Notes: a model not told the origin generated them from the sequence alone. 64,000 nucleotides of DNA from Bacteroidota bacterium (GCA_023423405.1 JAFAFR010000059.1:1-64000), one strand, 5' to 3'; shown: positions 26,597 through 35,864, counted from the first letter of the stretch. Made by a program: numbers and translations.

Positions 26597-27691
26597 TTAT
26601 TGCAGTCCCTGGTGTATCTGCTCCAGCAATCCGTCGCTGTATGTATCGCCGCCCAGTTCCCAGAACATGATACCCCCCAGTTTCAGTTTTTTCAGGTAGG
26701 CCACTTTGGCCGCTATGGACATTTTATCATCGTAAGTGGCGAACTCTTTCCGGAGCGCGCTGTAGCTGTAGGGGGCAGCGCAGTCCCCGTCCCAATAGCG
26801 AACAAAGCCATCGGCTTCCGATAACAACTGCGGGAAAAGTTTATAATTGATCCCCCTTTTAAAAACACCCGGCTGGTACAGGCCGTGATCCTGATCGGGC
26901 ACCTCTTTCCACACCCTTGCATAAAAGGCAGCGCCGATCACGATCTTTCCCGGTTCAATGCCCAGTCCGAGCAACTGGTCCACTGCACGGTCGGTTGCCT
27001 CCGGTTGCCGGTCGCTCTTATGCAGGGGCGTATGATGGCCCGTTAGTTTGGAGTAGCCGTTGGTAAGATCATAGCTCATAATGTTCACCCGGTCAACCAG
27101 CGGCATTACGGCCTTCCAGTTGATGGAAGAATCCAGCGCCTTACCAAAGCCGCCGGACGCAAAACTGAGCTCATAACGATCACCCATAACCGCACGAAGA
27201 CTTCGTACCAGCGCAGTAAAATTTTCCACATCCGCCGTCATATAAGGATGACCGGGATGCCCTTCGATGCCCGGGTATTCCCAGTCGAGATCAATTCCAT
27301 CTGCACCATACCGATCGAGGAATCTTTTAACGCTTGCGGCAAAGGTCTCCCTGGAAGCCGGCCGGGCGAAAACGGGCGAGCAAGGCGCGCAGCCACCCCA
27401 TCCGCCAAAAGAGATCATCACTTTCAGTCCGGCATATTCTTTCTTCAGTGCCACCAGGTCGAGCAGCACCTGTTGCTGTTCCGGTCGTATAAAAGCAATC
27501 GTGTCACCGTTGAGATGTGTAAAACTGTAAATGATGTGCGTGAGGTATTCGAGCGGATATTTTTTTGCCTCGGCGGCATTGCCCATGAAATATGCAATGA
27601 CAGCGGGTTTGCCGGCATTCAATGATTGCGACCTAAGGTAATTGGGGAAAATGATCAGTAAGCAACACCCTATAAGCAGTATTTTTTTCAT
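26597..27691 (-). CDS. secreted GH18 chitinase-like hydrolase
   Basis: A 364-residue glycoside hydrolase family 18 enzyme. A signal peptide (MKKILLIGCCLLIIFPNY, starting at 27691) precedes a TIM barrel with the catalytic DGIDLDWEYPG motif, acid/base E138. Conserved elements SFGGWGG, NIMSYDLTNGY and IMFWELGGDTYSDG are all present. Expected to cleave beta-1,4-GlcNAc links in chitin or peptidoglycan-derived chains. The product is a single domain with no T9SS tail or carbohydrate-binding module, so it is probably periplasmic. It is divergent from the esterase at 27888. Confidence 0.95.
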   Translation of the reverse strand: MKKILLIGCCLLIIFPNYLRSQSLNAGKPAVIAYFMGNAAEAKKYPLEYLTHIIYSFTHLNGDTIAFIRPEQQQVLLDLVALKKEYAGLKVMISFGGWGGCAPCSPVFARPASRETFAASVKRFLDRYGADGIDLDWEYPGIEGHPGHPYMTADVENFTALVRSLRAVMGDRYELSFASGGFGKALDSSINWKAVMPLVDRVNIMSYDLTNGYSKLTGHHTPLHKSDRQPEATDRAVDQLLGLGIEPGKIVIGAAFYARVWKEVPDQDHGLYQPGVFKRGINYKLFPQLLSEADGFVRYWDGDCAAPYSYSALRKEFATYDDKMSIAAKVAYLKKLKLGGIMFWELGGDTYSDGLLEQIHQGLQ

Positions 27692-27887
27692 GATGATTGA
27701 AGCTTTATACATCTTATGCACAATTTGGAATAATAAAATTACATATATCACATTTTTTTCTACCTTTAAGACAGATACGACCTCACCTGATTTTACTTCT
27801 TCCCTACTCTATTAAGGCTAAGGTTACAGCCGATTCATAGCAGTCTTTCTTTCACTTATTCGTAAACCGTAGGACAAATCATTTTGC

Positions 27888-30182
27888 ATGAAACAGTTTT
27901 ACCCATGCAAAAAGCGGGTCGTACTATTGTATACCAGCTTTTTGGTGCTGTTTTCGGGATTAAGCCTCATCCTGAAATCGCAGATAACCCTGACCAGTTT
28001 CCCTAAAGATTATCAATTGTATCCGCGGGATATTGCCACCAACAAGGCTACCATCAATATTGCCGGAACCGTTAGCAAGTCAACCGGCTACACGCAGGTA
28101 AGAATAAAGCGATACCGCGATGGCGACCTGGAGAATACCACCAGGCTCTCACTCGTTTACATTAACGGCACTGCCAGTTTTCAATGCATTAACCAGATCA
28201 CTGCGGAGTTGAAGTCATATAAATTTGTGTTGTACGGTTACAAAAATTCCAGGGAGACACAGATTACCAGTGTAAACAATGTCGTTGCCGGAGATGCCTA
28301 CATTATCCAGGGGCAGTCCAATGCAACAGCCAATTTGAGAGGCGTTTTCAGTACGGCAAACAATGCAGACGACCCCTCTAATTCTCCTTATCGCAACTGG
28401 GTACGCGTATATGGAAATGGCAGCGCAACCCAGGCCTATACACATGCGTGGTTCATCGGCAAGGGAAATGTTTATTATGACCAGGATGGGCATTGCGGGC
28501 AATGGGGCATGCGGATGGCTTCGGCTATTGCAGGCGCCAAAAAAATACCGATTGCTCTTTTTAACGGCTCATCTCCCGGACAGGCCATGTACTATTTTCA
28601 ACGCAACGATGCCAATCCTATTGATGCCACAACCAATTACGGCCGGCTGTTCAGGCGTATCCAGGAAGCCGGTCTTGCCAACAATATACGGGGCGTCATC
28701 TGGTTCCAGGGAGAATCAGATATCGTGGGATCGCTCAGCCCAAGCGCATTGAGCACCGATCAGTATAAAACTGCTTTCAATAATTTAAAGGCCGACTGGA
28801 AAGCGGATTATCCCTCCATTTCGAAGTATTATATCTTCCAGATCCGTTTTGGCTGCGGCATGTCATCAGCCGACAATTGCCTGGTCATCCAGGAAGCACA
28901 ACGCCAACTGGACCTGGAATCAAATGAGATTCAAACCATTGCCGTAAGCAACACCAACCAGTTGTTTGATGGCGGAAGCATCAATTATTGCCACTACAAT
29001 TTTTACGACGGGTATAAAAGCATGGGCGACTGGATGGCCAATCTTATTCGCCGCGATCTCTACAATGATGTTATGCCCGCCACTGTCAATTCACCGGAAC
29101 CAGAATCGGTGAGCTATTCCGGTTTTCTGCCGACAGGACAGCCCAACCAGATAAGCATTACGCTGAAAGACCAGTCGGGCAGTTTTATCGTCAACGGAAA
29201 CTGCAGCCCACTTTTCCGCCTGGATGGCGGTGACTTTACCGTGACCAGCGTTAGCCTGAGCGGACGCACGTTGCTGGTTAATTTTACCCGGAACGCCGGC
29301 ACTACCGGAAATCCCAGCAGTATCAGCTACCGCAGCCACGACAACCTGGCTGCGCCGGTGATCACCAACAATGCAGGCCTGGCGCTGATCCACTTTAACC
29401 AATTGCCGCTTCCGAATATAGGCACTCCGCCGCCCAATAACCCGACTATTTGTGCCGATGACCAGGAGCCCAATAACTCATTCGCACAATACAGGAGTAT
29501 TTCAGTGGATAAGACCTACACAGGAAGCATCAGTTCAGCAACGGATGAAGACTGGCTGCGTTTCCGCACATGGAGCCCGTGGCGATACCTAAAAGTCAGT
29601 CTTTGGGGACTTCCGGCCAACTATGCCGCCTATCTGTACGACGAATCGGGCAACCTCCTGGCAAGCTCCTATGTATATAACAGCAGCACAAGAATACTGG
29701 CTTATAACAATGGTGCAAACGACGTTTTCTACCGCCTCAAAATTGCCAGCCTTGATGGCAGCTTTGATCCCTCCGTTTGTTACAGTGTCCGTGTTTCCCC
29801 CAGTTCCGCTCCCATTCCCGGAAATGTGAAGCCATATGCCAGCAGGTTGAGCAGTCCGCCAGCGGGCAGCGCAGAAAGAGAAAGCATAGCAGGCACGGAA
29901 CAGGAGAAACAGCCGGCTTTCCACCAGGTGCTGACGACCTACCCCAACCCTGCACGGGAAACGCTGGTGGTAGACTACCCCGGAAGCAAACGGGAACAAC
30001 TTCAGTTGACCGTGCTGGATATGGCCGGCCGCGAGCTCATCCGGCAGTCGCAGTCTGCCAACAATGGTCCCAACCGCTACCAGATCGCAGTAGGTAAACT
30101 TGCGCCCGGCACATACCTCCTGCAGATCCGGTCAGACGATGGTCAAACCCGCACGCGCAAATTCATGATAGGATCCAGGTAA
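27888..30182 (+). CDS. T9SS-exported SGNH/sialate O-acetylesterase-like enzyme
   Basis: A 764-residue cell-surface or secreted protein. Order: signal anchor (about 8-30), SGNH/SASA esterase domain (about 40-385) with S144 in YIIQGQSNA, the block GVIWFQGESD and H369 in NYCHYNFYDG, a linker domain (about 400-485), a pre-peptidase-type beta domain (about 495-630, DQEPNNSFAQYRSISV) and a C-terminal type A T9SS sorting domain (about 683-764, TYPNPARETLVVDYPG to GTYLLQIRSDDGQ). It probably removes acetyl groups from polysaccharides after export by the type IX system. The substrate is unknown. Confidence 0.9.
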   Translation: MKQFYPCKKRVVLLYTSFLVLFSGLSLILKSQITLTSFPKDYQLYPRDIATNKATINIAGTVSKSTGYTQVRIKRYRDGDLENTTRLSLVYINGTASFQCINQITAELKSYKFVLYGYKNSRETQITSVNNVVAGDAYIIQGQSNATANLRGVFSTANNADDPSNSPYRNWVRVYGNGSATQAYTHAWFIGKGNVYYDQDGHCGQWGMRMASAIAGAKKIPIALFNGSSPGQAMYYFQRNDANPIDATTNYGRLFRRIQEAGLANNIRGVIWFQGESDIVGSLSPSALSTDQYKTAFNNLKADWKADYPSISKYYIFQIRFGCGMSSADNCLVIQEAQRQLDLESNEIQTIAVSNTNQLFDGGSINYCHYNFYDGYKSMGDWMANLIRRDLYNDVMPATVNSPEPESVSYSGFLPTGQPNQISITLKDQSGSFIVNGNCSPLFRLDGGDFTVTSVSLSGRTLLVNFTRNAGTTGNPSSISYRSHDNLAAPVITNNAGLALIHFNQLPLPNIGTPPPNNPTICADDQEPNNSFAQYRSISVDKTYTGSISSATDEDWLRFRTWSPWRYLKVSLWGLPANYAAYLYDESGNLLASSYVYNSSTRILAYNNGANDVFYRLKIASLDGSFDPSVCYSVRVSPSSAPIPGNVKPYASRLSSPPAGSAERESIAGTEQEKQPAFHQVLTTYPNPARETLVVDYPGSKREQLQLTVLDMAGRELIRQSQSANNGPNRYQIAVGKLAPGTYLLQIRSDDGQTRTRKFMIGSR

Positions 30183-30200
30183 TTACCGTATACAGTCACC

Positions 30201-30237
30201 GCAACAAGCCCGTCCAATGATGGGCTTGTTGCTTTTT
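30201..30237 (+). terminator. terminator after the esterase gene
   Basis: GCAACAAGCCC and GGGCTTGTTGC form a perfect 11-bp stem with a 10-nt loop, followed by TTTTT, 18 nt after the stop codon. The convergent membrane-protein gene ends at 30236 within its T run. Confidence 0.9.
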
Positions 30238-30841
30238 ACCGTTCCAGCTCCCTGATGGTATCCTGCAGACGATCCAGTTGCACGCCAAAACTCTTTTGAA
30301 ACAGGTATTTCGACAGGAAATAACTCAGCGGCATCAAAATCAAAACAATCAACGGCAATACATACACGAACCGTTTCTGCTGCAACAGTGCCTCCACGGG
30401 CAGGCCGGTATGCATTACTCCCCCCAACAGGTAACCGCCGATGATGGCTACGGGGTAAACAAACAACGACAGGCGCAACTGCCATCTTCCCCATCCCGAT
30501 ATAGCTGCGTGCTGGTTTTTCAGCACCTGCAGCAGGTTGGCGGTGGATACATCCACCTGCTTCAGAGAGCGATAACATTTCCACCCGCCCCACATCACCC
30601 GGATATTGAACAAAATAGTGATCAGCAGGGCCACCACGATTTGCCAGGAGGGGAAAAGAAAAAGCAACACCACATAGGCCAGCGTAATCGCCAGGCTCCA
30701 GCCCAGGTGTGCGCCCATGGCGCGTTGCAGGGAGTCGAGCGGCTGGCGCGGGAAAATTTCTTTTCTCAAACCCGCCCGGAGCAACTGGTCCAGCTCATCG
30801 TCCACCGGTTGCCATTCTTTCCAGATTTGCTTTTCATCCAT
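30236..30841 (-). CDS. membrane protein encoded with an ECF sigma factor
   Basis: A 201-residue inner-membrane protein: a hydrophilic N-terminus (1-47; MDEKQIWKEWQPVDDELDQL), two close membrane helices (about 48-82), a cytoplasmic-type segment and two more helices (about 122-175). It overlaps the sigma gene by 8 bp, so co-expression and a role as anti-sigma or sensor are likely. It lacks the zinc-binding HxxxCxxC motif and the FecR domain of classical partners. Function is inferred from position only. Confidence 0.8.
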   Translation of the reverse strand: MDEKQIWKEWQPVDDELDQLLRAGLRKEIFPRQPLDSLQRAMGAHLGWSLAITLAYVVLLFLFPSWQIVVALLITILFNIRVMWGGWKCYRSLKQVDVSTANLLQVLKNQHAAISGWGRWQLRLSLFVYPVAIIGGYLLGGVMHTGLPVEALLQQKRFVYVLPLIVLILMPLSYFLSKYLFQKSFGVQLDRLQDTIRELER

Positions 30842-31331
30842 GGCTGTTCGGTTTTAGTAAGTTCGCAAGTTTTTGCCGGATGCGATACAGTTTTACACTG
30901 AGGTGGTTGTCGGAAATGCCCAGCACCGCTGCCATTTCCCCTATGCCATATCCTTCCAGGTGCAACAGGATGATGGCACGATCCACTTCGCTGAGCTGCC
31001 GGATGGCCTGGTGAAGCTGGTTCAGGTCTTCCTGCGCATGCGCCTGGGCAGGAACGGCCGGTTCTTCCTGCATACTGCCCGGAAACACGAGGGTTGATTT
31101 TTTTCTTTTGCTGCTGAAAACCGTATTGAGACAAACACGGTACAGCCAGGTGCTGAAACGCGATTCGCCCCGGAAATGCCGGATGCCCTTCCAGCTTTGC
31201 AACAGAATTTCCTGGTAGAGGTCTTTTTTTTCTTCCGGGTCGGAAGCATAGGCCGACACCACCTTGTAGATGATGCCCTGGTGCTCCCTGATCAGTTCCA
31301 GAAATTGTTTTTCCTCCAACTTGATGTGCAA
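30834..31331 (-). CDS. ECF-type RNA polymerase sigma factor
   Basis: A 165-residue sigma-70 family factor with only regions 2 and 4. Region 2 (about 10-80) includes EEKKDLYQEILLQSWKGI and ESRFSTWLYRVCLN; region 4 (about 105-155) has LSEVDRAIILLHLEGYGIGE and the recognition helix around DNHLSVKLYRIRQKL. It is transcribed with the membrane protein at 30236-30841. There is no TonB receptor or FecR partner nearby, so it is not a sus-type nutrient regulator. Target promoters are unknown. Confidence 0.93.
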   Translation of the reverse strand: MHIKLEEKQFLELIREHQGIIYKVVSAYASDPEEKKDLYQEILLQSWKGIRHFRGESRFSTWLYRVCLNTVFSSKRKKSTLVFPGSMQEEPAVPAQAHAQEDLNQLHQAIRQLSEVDRAIILLHLEGYGIGEMAAVLGISDNHLSVKLYRIRQKLANLLKPNSHG

Positions 31332-31376
31332 TTATCCATTGGTAACAATCCAGCACCAAATCTTACACCCGACCGG

Positions 31377-31805
31377 TTATGCCGCGCTGGTATGATCGGA
31401 AATGATCAGCCACTGGCCGTTGATTTGCTTAAAGATAAGCGTGAAGTGACCGCCAATATCTCCCACAGTCCGGGTGAGTTGCCATTTGCCCACCACCATA
31501 TAGGTATCGGGCGAAAGCCGGTTCAGGTGCAACAGGGTAAAAGCCAGCTTACCCATCTTAGCCGGACTGTCATAGGTTTTTTTATACCGCTCCCAGGTGT
31601 TCCCGTAACCATAGGTAATGCCGGCGCCGCCAATGAACATCAGGGAATCCGATTGCCAGTAACCCTTCATAAAAGCGGGAATATCGCCCCGGTTCCAGGC
31701 GTCCTGCTGGTCCATCAGCACTTTCCGGACTGCCTGGTCGCCGCCATCCTGGGCCGTTACCAACTGGCTGAAGCAAAGAAAAGAAAGCAGGAGCAGAAGT
31801 CTCAT
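31377..31805 (-). CDS. NTF2-like (DUF4440) exported protein
   Basis: A 142-residue protein with a signal peptide (MRLLLLLSFLCFSQLVTA) and a single NTF2-like cone domain (DQQDAWNRGDIPAFMKGYW; ending FTLIFKQINGQWLIISDHTS). Such domains occur in many enzymes and binding proteins, so no reaction can be named. The start at 31805 is preferred; an alternative Met lies at 31814. The 5' end lies 29 bp from the divergent ArsC/Spx-like gene, whose -7 element overlaps this start region. Confidence 0.85.
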   Translation of the reverse strand: MRLLLLLSFLCFSQLVTAQDGGDQAVRKVLMDQQDAWNRGDIPAFMKGYWQSDSLMFIGGAGITYGYGNTWERYKKTYDSPAKMGKLAFTLLHLNRLSPDTYMVVGKWQLTRTVGDIGGHFTLIFKQINGQWLIISDHTSAA

Positions 31806-31809
31806 GTTG

Positions 31810-31817
31810 TACATTTG
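31810..31817 (+). promoter_or_regulatory. -7 element for the ArsC/Spx-like gene
   Basis: TACATTTG fits the consensus and lies 17 nt before the ATG at 31835. It overlaps the start region of the divergent NTF2-like gene, so the two promoters may interfere with each other. Confidence 0.5.
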
Positions 31818-31834
31818 CGCGTTTACAGCAATAT

Positions 31835-32191
31835 ATGAAAAAGATATATCACCTGGCAAACTGCGACACCTGCCAGGCCATACTTAAGGAAGTGGAAGCA
31901 GAAAAGCACAAGGTTGCCCTGCAGGACATCAAAACGGAAAAGATACAACCCGCACAGTTAGACGAAATGAAAGCACTGTCGGGCAGTTATGAATCCCTTT
32001 TCAGCCGTCGCGCCCTGAAATACCGCGCCATGGGTTTGCAGGACAAAACCCTCACGGAAAAAGACTATCGCAAACTCATCCTCGAAGAGTATACTTTCCT
32101 TAAAAGACCGGTTGCCATCATAAAGGACCAGATATTTATCGGCAACACAAAAGCCGTGGTGCAGGCCCTTAAAGAAGCACTCTCAAAGTGA
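31835..32191 (+). CDS. ArsC/Spx family thioredoxin-fold protein
   Basis: A 118-residue cytoplasmic protein of the ArsC-like family. The N-terminus has a CxxC pair (C10 and C13, in LANCDTC), the position used by Spx as a redox switch; then LQDIKTEKIQPAQLDEMKAL and the conserved LKRPVAIIKDQIFIGN. The lack of an HX5R-like ArsC setting and the CxxC pair favour a Spx-like or YffB-like role over arsenate reduction. Its 3' end overlaps the convergent gene at 32183 by 9 bp. Confidence 0.85.
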   Translation: MKKIYHLANCDTCQAILKEVEAEKHKVALQDIKTEKIQPAQLDEMKALSGSYESLFSRRALKYRAMGLQDKTLTEKDYRKLILEEYTFLKRPVAIIKDQIFIGNTKAVVQALKEALSK

Positions 32192-34339
32192 CACTTCGTC
32201 GTCGTTGTAGAGGCGGATCACAAACAGGCTGAGGTTGCGGTAAGGAGGTATATATTCTGCAAACAGTTCGCGGGTAAAGGCCGACCTGTTGAACTCATTT
32301 TCCATTTTTGCCCAGAATTCGGGCCAGTATATGTCTTCCTTTCTCGACAACTGTGCATTCACGGCCTGTATCATGGGATCATTGATCTGCATGGACCCCA
32401 CCTGCTTGGTAGCGATGATCTGGGCAGAAGGGCTTTTGCCTGCCACTGTGAGGATATTCCGGTAACCGCCGCAGGAGCCGAGGATGGCCAGCTTCATGTA
32501 AGGCCGGAGGTACTCGAGGGTATTGGGCAGGTGATAACTGTGGCCGCGGTGAATGATGATGCCCGGTTTCACCCCCTGCTGCTGGAGATAACCCAGGAGG
32601 GCCAGTTGCGCCCTTTCGTCGGATCCGTCGTCGGAATTATTTGGCAGGTTGGCAAAGATGCGGATGGGCTGCTCACCGGTAAGCGACTGTATCTCCGTCC
32701 ATTGATCCTGCTGATTGATCTGCCAGAGTTGCTTGTCACGGAAAAGATTCATAAAACTGCGGTAGGACGCCTTCCCGTCCTCATCGCCATAAAAGATCAC
32801 CAGTTGGTTCACGATATGTTCCTTGTCGCAAAGGGAATCAATCGAAAGTTTTTCATAGTTGCCCAGTTTCCGGAAGATCACATTCGACGCCTCGGGATAA
32901 CGCGCCATCTGGAATACCTCCTGCAATACGCCATAGAGCCGCACACCATAGTAAGACTGTTTCTGGTTGCAGCGTTTGATGTTTTCCGTTAGGAGGTCGG
33001 CCACCAGGCTTCCATATATGCTGTCGGCAGCCAGTCCAACAAAGGCGTCGGCCACATCCATTGCCGACTCCATTCCCGTACCTATGTTGGCGTCGATATT
33101 GGAAATAAAATCCCTGAGCAGTTCTTTGCGCGAAGCCTCGGGCATATTGTTGAGATAATCGCTCAGCACATTATAGTGGGAGCAGATGCGGATGAATTTC
33201 CTGAACTGGTCGTACTGAACCGCCTGCAGCAGGGAATCGGAACGGCCTTCCGGAAGGCTGGCCATCATCCGCTTGTAAATACCCAGGAAACTGGAAGTGT
33301 ACAATTCATCTTCGTCGGAAACCAGGATATAATAAAGGTCAATATTGCGCAGTTTGTCGAGGCTTTTGAAACGAACCGCATCTTTCGACTCGTGGAGCTG
33401 GTTTACCGGCCTGACGAAAAAAGCCAGGGCCTTGGCGTGAAGGGCATCGCGCAGGGCAGGCTGCATCCCCAGGGGGGCGCCCTGCAACTGGCGACTGCGA
33501 TTGTTCTGAATAGTGTTTACATAGAGCTGAAAATAAGCCGGCACATTGTCGCGGCGAAGCGCCAGCAGGGAATCGCGGTTCAGCCTGCCGGCAGCCATCT
33601 CTTCGGCAAAGGGCGCCAGTTCAGGCGCATTCCTGTCGCCCTTCAATTGCACCAGTTGCTGCATCAGCGGCTTTTGCTGGAACTGGATGGAATCTGTCAA
33701 CCGGTTGTTCTTTGCATTCAGGTAGTCCACAATTTCCATGGGATCCCTTTCCGCAACATATACCAGGGCCGTATCGGTATAGGGAAAATCGGGTCTCCGT
33801 TCCATAAAGGGAAGGATGTTCTTGGGACTCACGGCGACGGTCCTGATATCGGCAAGCTGCTGCAGGTTTTTTCCGATGGGGTATTGCCTGAAAGCATCCG
33901 CCATTAGTTGTGTACGGCGGGCGCCGAAGGACCCCATGATCCCCCTGACGCCATTTCCCTTAAATATTTCTTCCGCAAGGAGGGGAAAGGTTTTCAGTAC
34001 AACCGGTATATCGTAGGGAGAAAAACGTCCCTGTGAAAGAGAAGCCCGGAGCGATTGCAGGAAATAGCGGGTAGCATTGAGTATCATCCTGCGCTCGGTG
34101 TCGGATTTGGCGGTTGCGCCGTTGAACTGTTGCTGCAAACTGTCTACCGTAACCGAAGCAAAATGGGTCAGTTGCTCTGTCAGTCCCGGCTCCATCGAAA
34201 ATGTGGGGAGAAATTCCCTGTACTGCATCTGTTCTGCATCCAGCAGGAGGTTGGCCTCAGAGGCATTGGCCTGCGCCACCGACCTGCCGGGAACGGAGAG
34301 AAGCATCAAAACAGCAACCGGAAACAGGGACCTGTACAT
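32183..34339 (-). CDS. secreted protein with C-terminal caspase-like (clan CD) His-Cys dyad
   Basis: A 718-residue protein with a signal peptide (cleavage near SVAQA). Residues about 30-530 are mostly helical, with repeat-like character, and match nothing I know. The last ~190 residues have the order expected of a clan CD peptidase: a strand with VIFYGDEDGKASY, a strand ending in IIIHRGHSYH (H597 and H600), and a strand ending in AILGSCGGY (C623), then SAQIIATKQVGSMQIND. The 26-residue His-to-Cys spacing is similar to gingipain-type enzymes. Peptidase activity is inference. It follows a lipoprotein gene by 33 bp. Confidence 0.8.
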   Translation of the reverse strand: MYRSLFPVAVLMLLSVPGRSVAQANASEANLLLDAEQMQYREFLPTFSMEPGLTEQLTHFASVTVDSLQQQFNGATAKSDTERRMILNATRYFLQSLRASLSQGRFSPYDIPVVLKTFPLLAEEIFKGNGVRGIMGSFGARRTQLMADAFRQYPIGKNLQQLADIRTVAVSPKNILPFMERRPDFPYTDTALVYVAERDPMEIVDYLNAKNNRLTDSIQFQQKPLMQQLVQLKGDRNAPELAPFAEEMAAGRLNRDSLLALRRDNVPAYFQLYVNTIQNNRSRQLQGAPLGMQPALRDALHAKALAFFVRPVNQLHESKDAVRFKSLDKLRNIDLYYILVSDEDELYTSSFLGIYKRMMASLPEGRSDSLLQAVQYDQFRKFIRICSHYNVLSDYLNNMPEASRKELLRDFISNIDANIGTGMESAMDVADAFVGLAADSIYGSLVADLLTENIKRCNQKQSYYGVRLYGVLQEVFQMARYPEASNVIFRKLGNYEKLSIDSLCDKEHIVNQLVIFYGDEDGKASYRSFMNLFRDKQLWQINQQDQWTEIQSLTGEQPIRIFANLPNNSDDGSDERAQLALLGYLQQQGVKPGIIIHRGHSYHLPNTLEYLRPYMKLAILGSCGGYRNILTVAGKSPSAQIIATKQVGSMQINDPMIQAVNAQLSRKEDIYWPEFWAKMENEFNRSAFTRELFAEYIPPYRNLSLFVIRLYNDDEVSL

Positions 34340-34372
34340 AGCTGGAATTTGTACCCGTAAGGTACAATCTTG

Positions 34373-34813
34373 CTACAAATTAATAGCAGCGCTGCAGTGA
34401 TTGTTCCCTGCGGGGAAATTGCCGGAACCGGATTGGGTTTCCAGCTTCTGACCGGTTCTGTAAAATGCCTGGTACCGGAAGCCCAGCAGTTCGCTGCTGG
34501 CATCCCTGACCGAAACAGTTGTTTCTATCAGCAAGGGCTCTTTGGGTCCGGGAAAATCCGACAGGCGGCGCATGGGAATCAGGGTATCAAACACCACTTC
34601 GGTATGCAGCTTGTTTGCGGTGGCGCTTATCACTGTCAGGTGCAGGGACGCCTGGGTTTGCAGCGGATCGCGTGCTGTCGCCGGGTCCAGCGTTATGTAA
34701 AAGCGAATGTTCCGGTCCTGCCGCTCTGGCGGCGCGCCCGGCTTACTCACCTGCTTTCCGCAGGCGGTTAATAAAATCGCGGCAGCAATGGCTGCTTTTG
34801 TAAAGAATTGCAT
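34373..34813 (-). CDS. putative lipoprotein upstream of the caspase-like gene
   Basis: A 146-residue lipoprotein with lipobox ending at C18 (AAAILLTAC). The mature part is a small all-beta domain (IRFYITLDPATARDPLQT; SLHLTVISATANKLHTEVVF) with no family I recognise. It is followed after 33 bp by the secreted caspase-like protein gene in the same direction, so the two are probably one operon and may work together at the periplasmic face of a membrane (inference). Confidence 0.78.
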   Translation of the reverse strand: MQFFTKAAIAAAILLTACGKQVSKPGAPPERQDRNIRFYITLDPATARDPLQTQASLHLTVISATANKLHTEVVFDTLIPMRRLSDFPGPKEPLLIETTVSVRDASSELLGFRYQAFYRTGQKLETQSGSGNFPAGNNHCSAAINL

Positions 34814-34984
34814 CAGGATAGGTTATAGGTGCAGCAATGACAACAAGTTGTGTGCCGCCGTTGCCTGCTGCAGCATACTTTATGCAATTTTCACATTTGC
34901 CGTCGCGCAACCTACTGTTACGACCGCTCATACAAATTCCATTCGTTTTTTGCCAGAGAAACGGTCAGGGCAGAAAACCTTTTT

Positions 34985-35773
34985 ATGAAAAAATATATCG
35001 CTGGCATTGTTTGCCTCCTGGCGCTGACCGCAGTTTTTTCCTGCAGGCGAAGTGAGCAGCCGGAACCTATTCCGCCTGTTCCCGTGAAACTGGTAACGAA
35101 ACTCTTTGTTTCAGAAACGGACTTCCAGTCCTTCGGATACAACGGGCAAAAGCAGGTGACCAGCTACATTTCACAGTGGCAGTCGTCCCCCGAAACCATC
35201 AGTCGTATTGAATACCATATCGGATACCAGGATGGCAGGCTTCACCAGCAAGTGAGCCAGGCGGGTCGTAGCACCTATGAATACCAGGATGGGCGGCCGG
35301 TGAAAGCAGCGAATTTTACGGCCAATGGCAGGAAGCTCAGCACCCACCAGTTTGAGTACGATACCCGGGGCCGGCTGCAGCGCGTCACTGAAACAATGGA
35401 ACTGCCCGACGAGGCCGAGGCCGTTCGCATGGATTTCCAGTACGATGAAAACGGGAACCTGCGGCGGTCAGATCACTGGCTGCGTAAAACAGGGGAAGAA
35501 ACCTTCACCCTGCAGTTTAGCAAGATTTATGAAGCCTATGATACGCAGCCCCAGCCGGTTCCGTCGCCCGTATGGGAACATTTTCTGCCCATCCCGAACA
35601 TGCATGTCAACAATCCCCTGCGCATCGTCAACAGGGGGCCGGATGGCGAATTGCTCAGCCGGTTGCACCTGCAATACCAGTACGGGCCCGATGGCTATCC
35701 CATTGCAAGAACACAGCGCGTGGAGATCGATGGCGTATTGCAGGCCCCTGTCGTGTTTGAATACCAGTACTGA
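34985..35773 (+). CDS. putative lipoprotein with YD/RHS-like repeats
   Basis: A 262-residue lipoprotein: lipobox ending at C20 (LTAVFSC), then a beta-rich domain containing units such as HQFEYDTRGRLQRVTE and MDFQYDENGNLRRSDHW, the FxYDxxGxL pattern of YD/RHS-type repeats, and a final QYQYGPDGYPIARTQ. Bacteroidota surface lipoproteins of the DUF4595 type look like this. No enzymatic site. The ATG at 34985 begins the signal peptide. It diverges from the lipoprotein gene at 34813. Confidence 0.83.
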   Translation: MKKYIAGIVCLLALTAVFSCRRSEQPEPIPPVPVKLVTKLFVSETDFQSFGYNGQKQVTSYISQWQSSPETISRIEYHIGYQDGRLHQQVSQAGRSTYEYQDGRPVKAANFTANGRKLSTHQFEYDTRGRLQRVTETMELPDEAEAVRMDFQYDENGNLRRSDHWLRKTGEETFTLQFSKIYEAYDTQPQPVPSPVWEHFLPIPNMHVNNPLRIVNRGPDGELLSRLHLQYQYGPDGYPIARTQRVEIDGVLQAPVVFEYQY

Positions 35774-35864
35774 ACAATTGATGTGTTATAATATACCGTT
35801 CATGCACCCGGGGTTTGGAAAAGGTGGCGATGCAACTGAAATTTGCGCCCATAAACTTTATACC

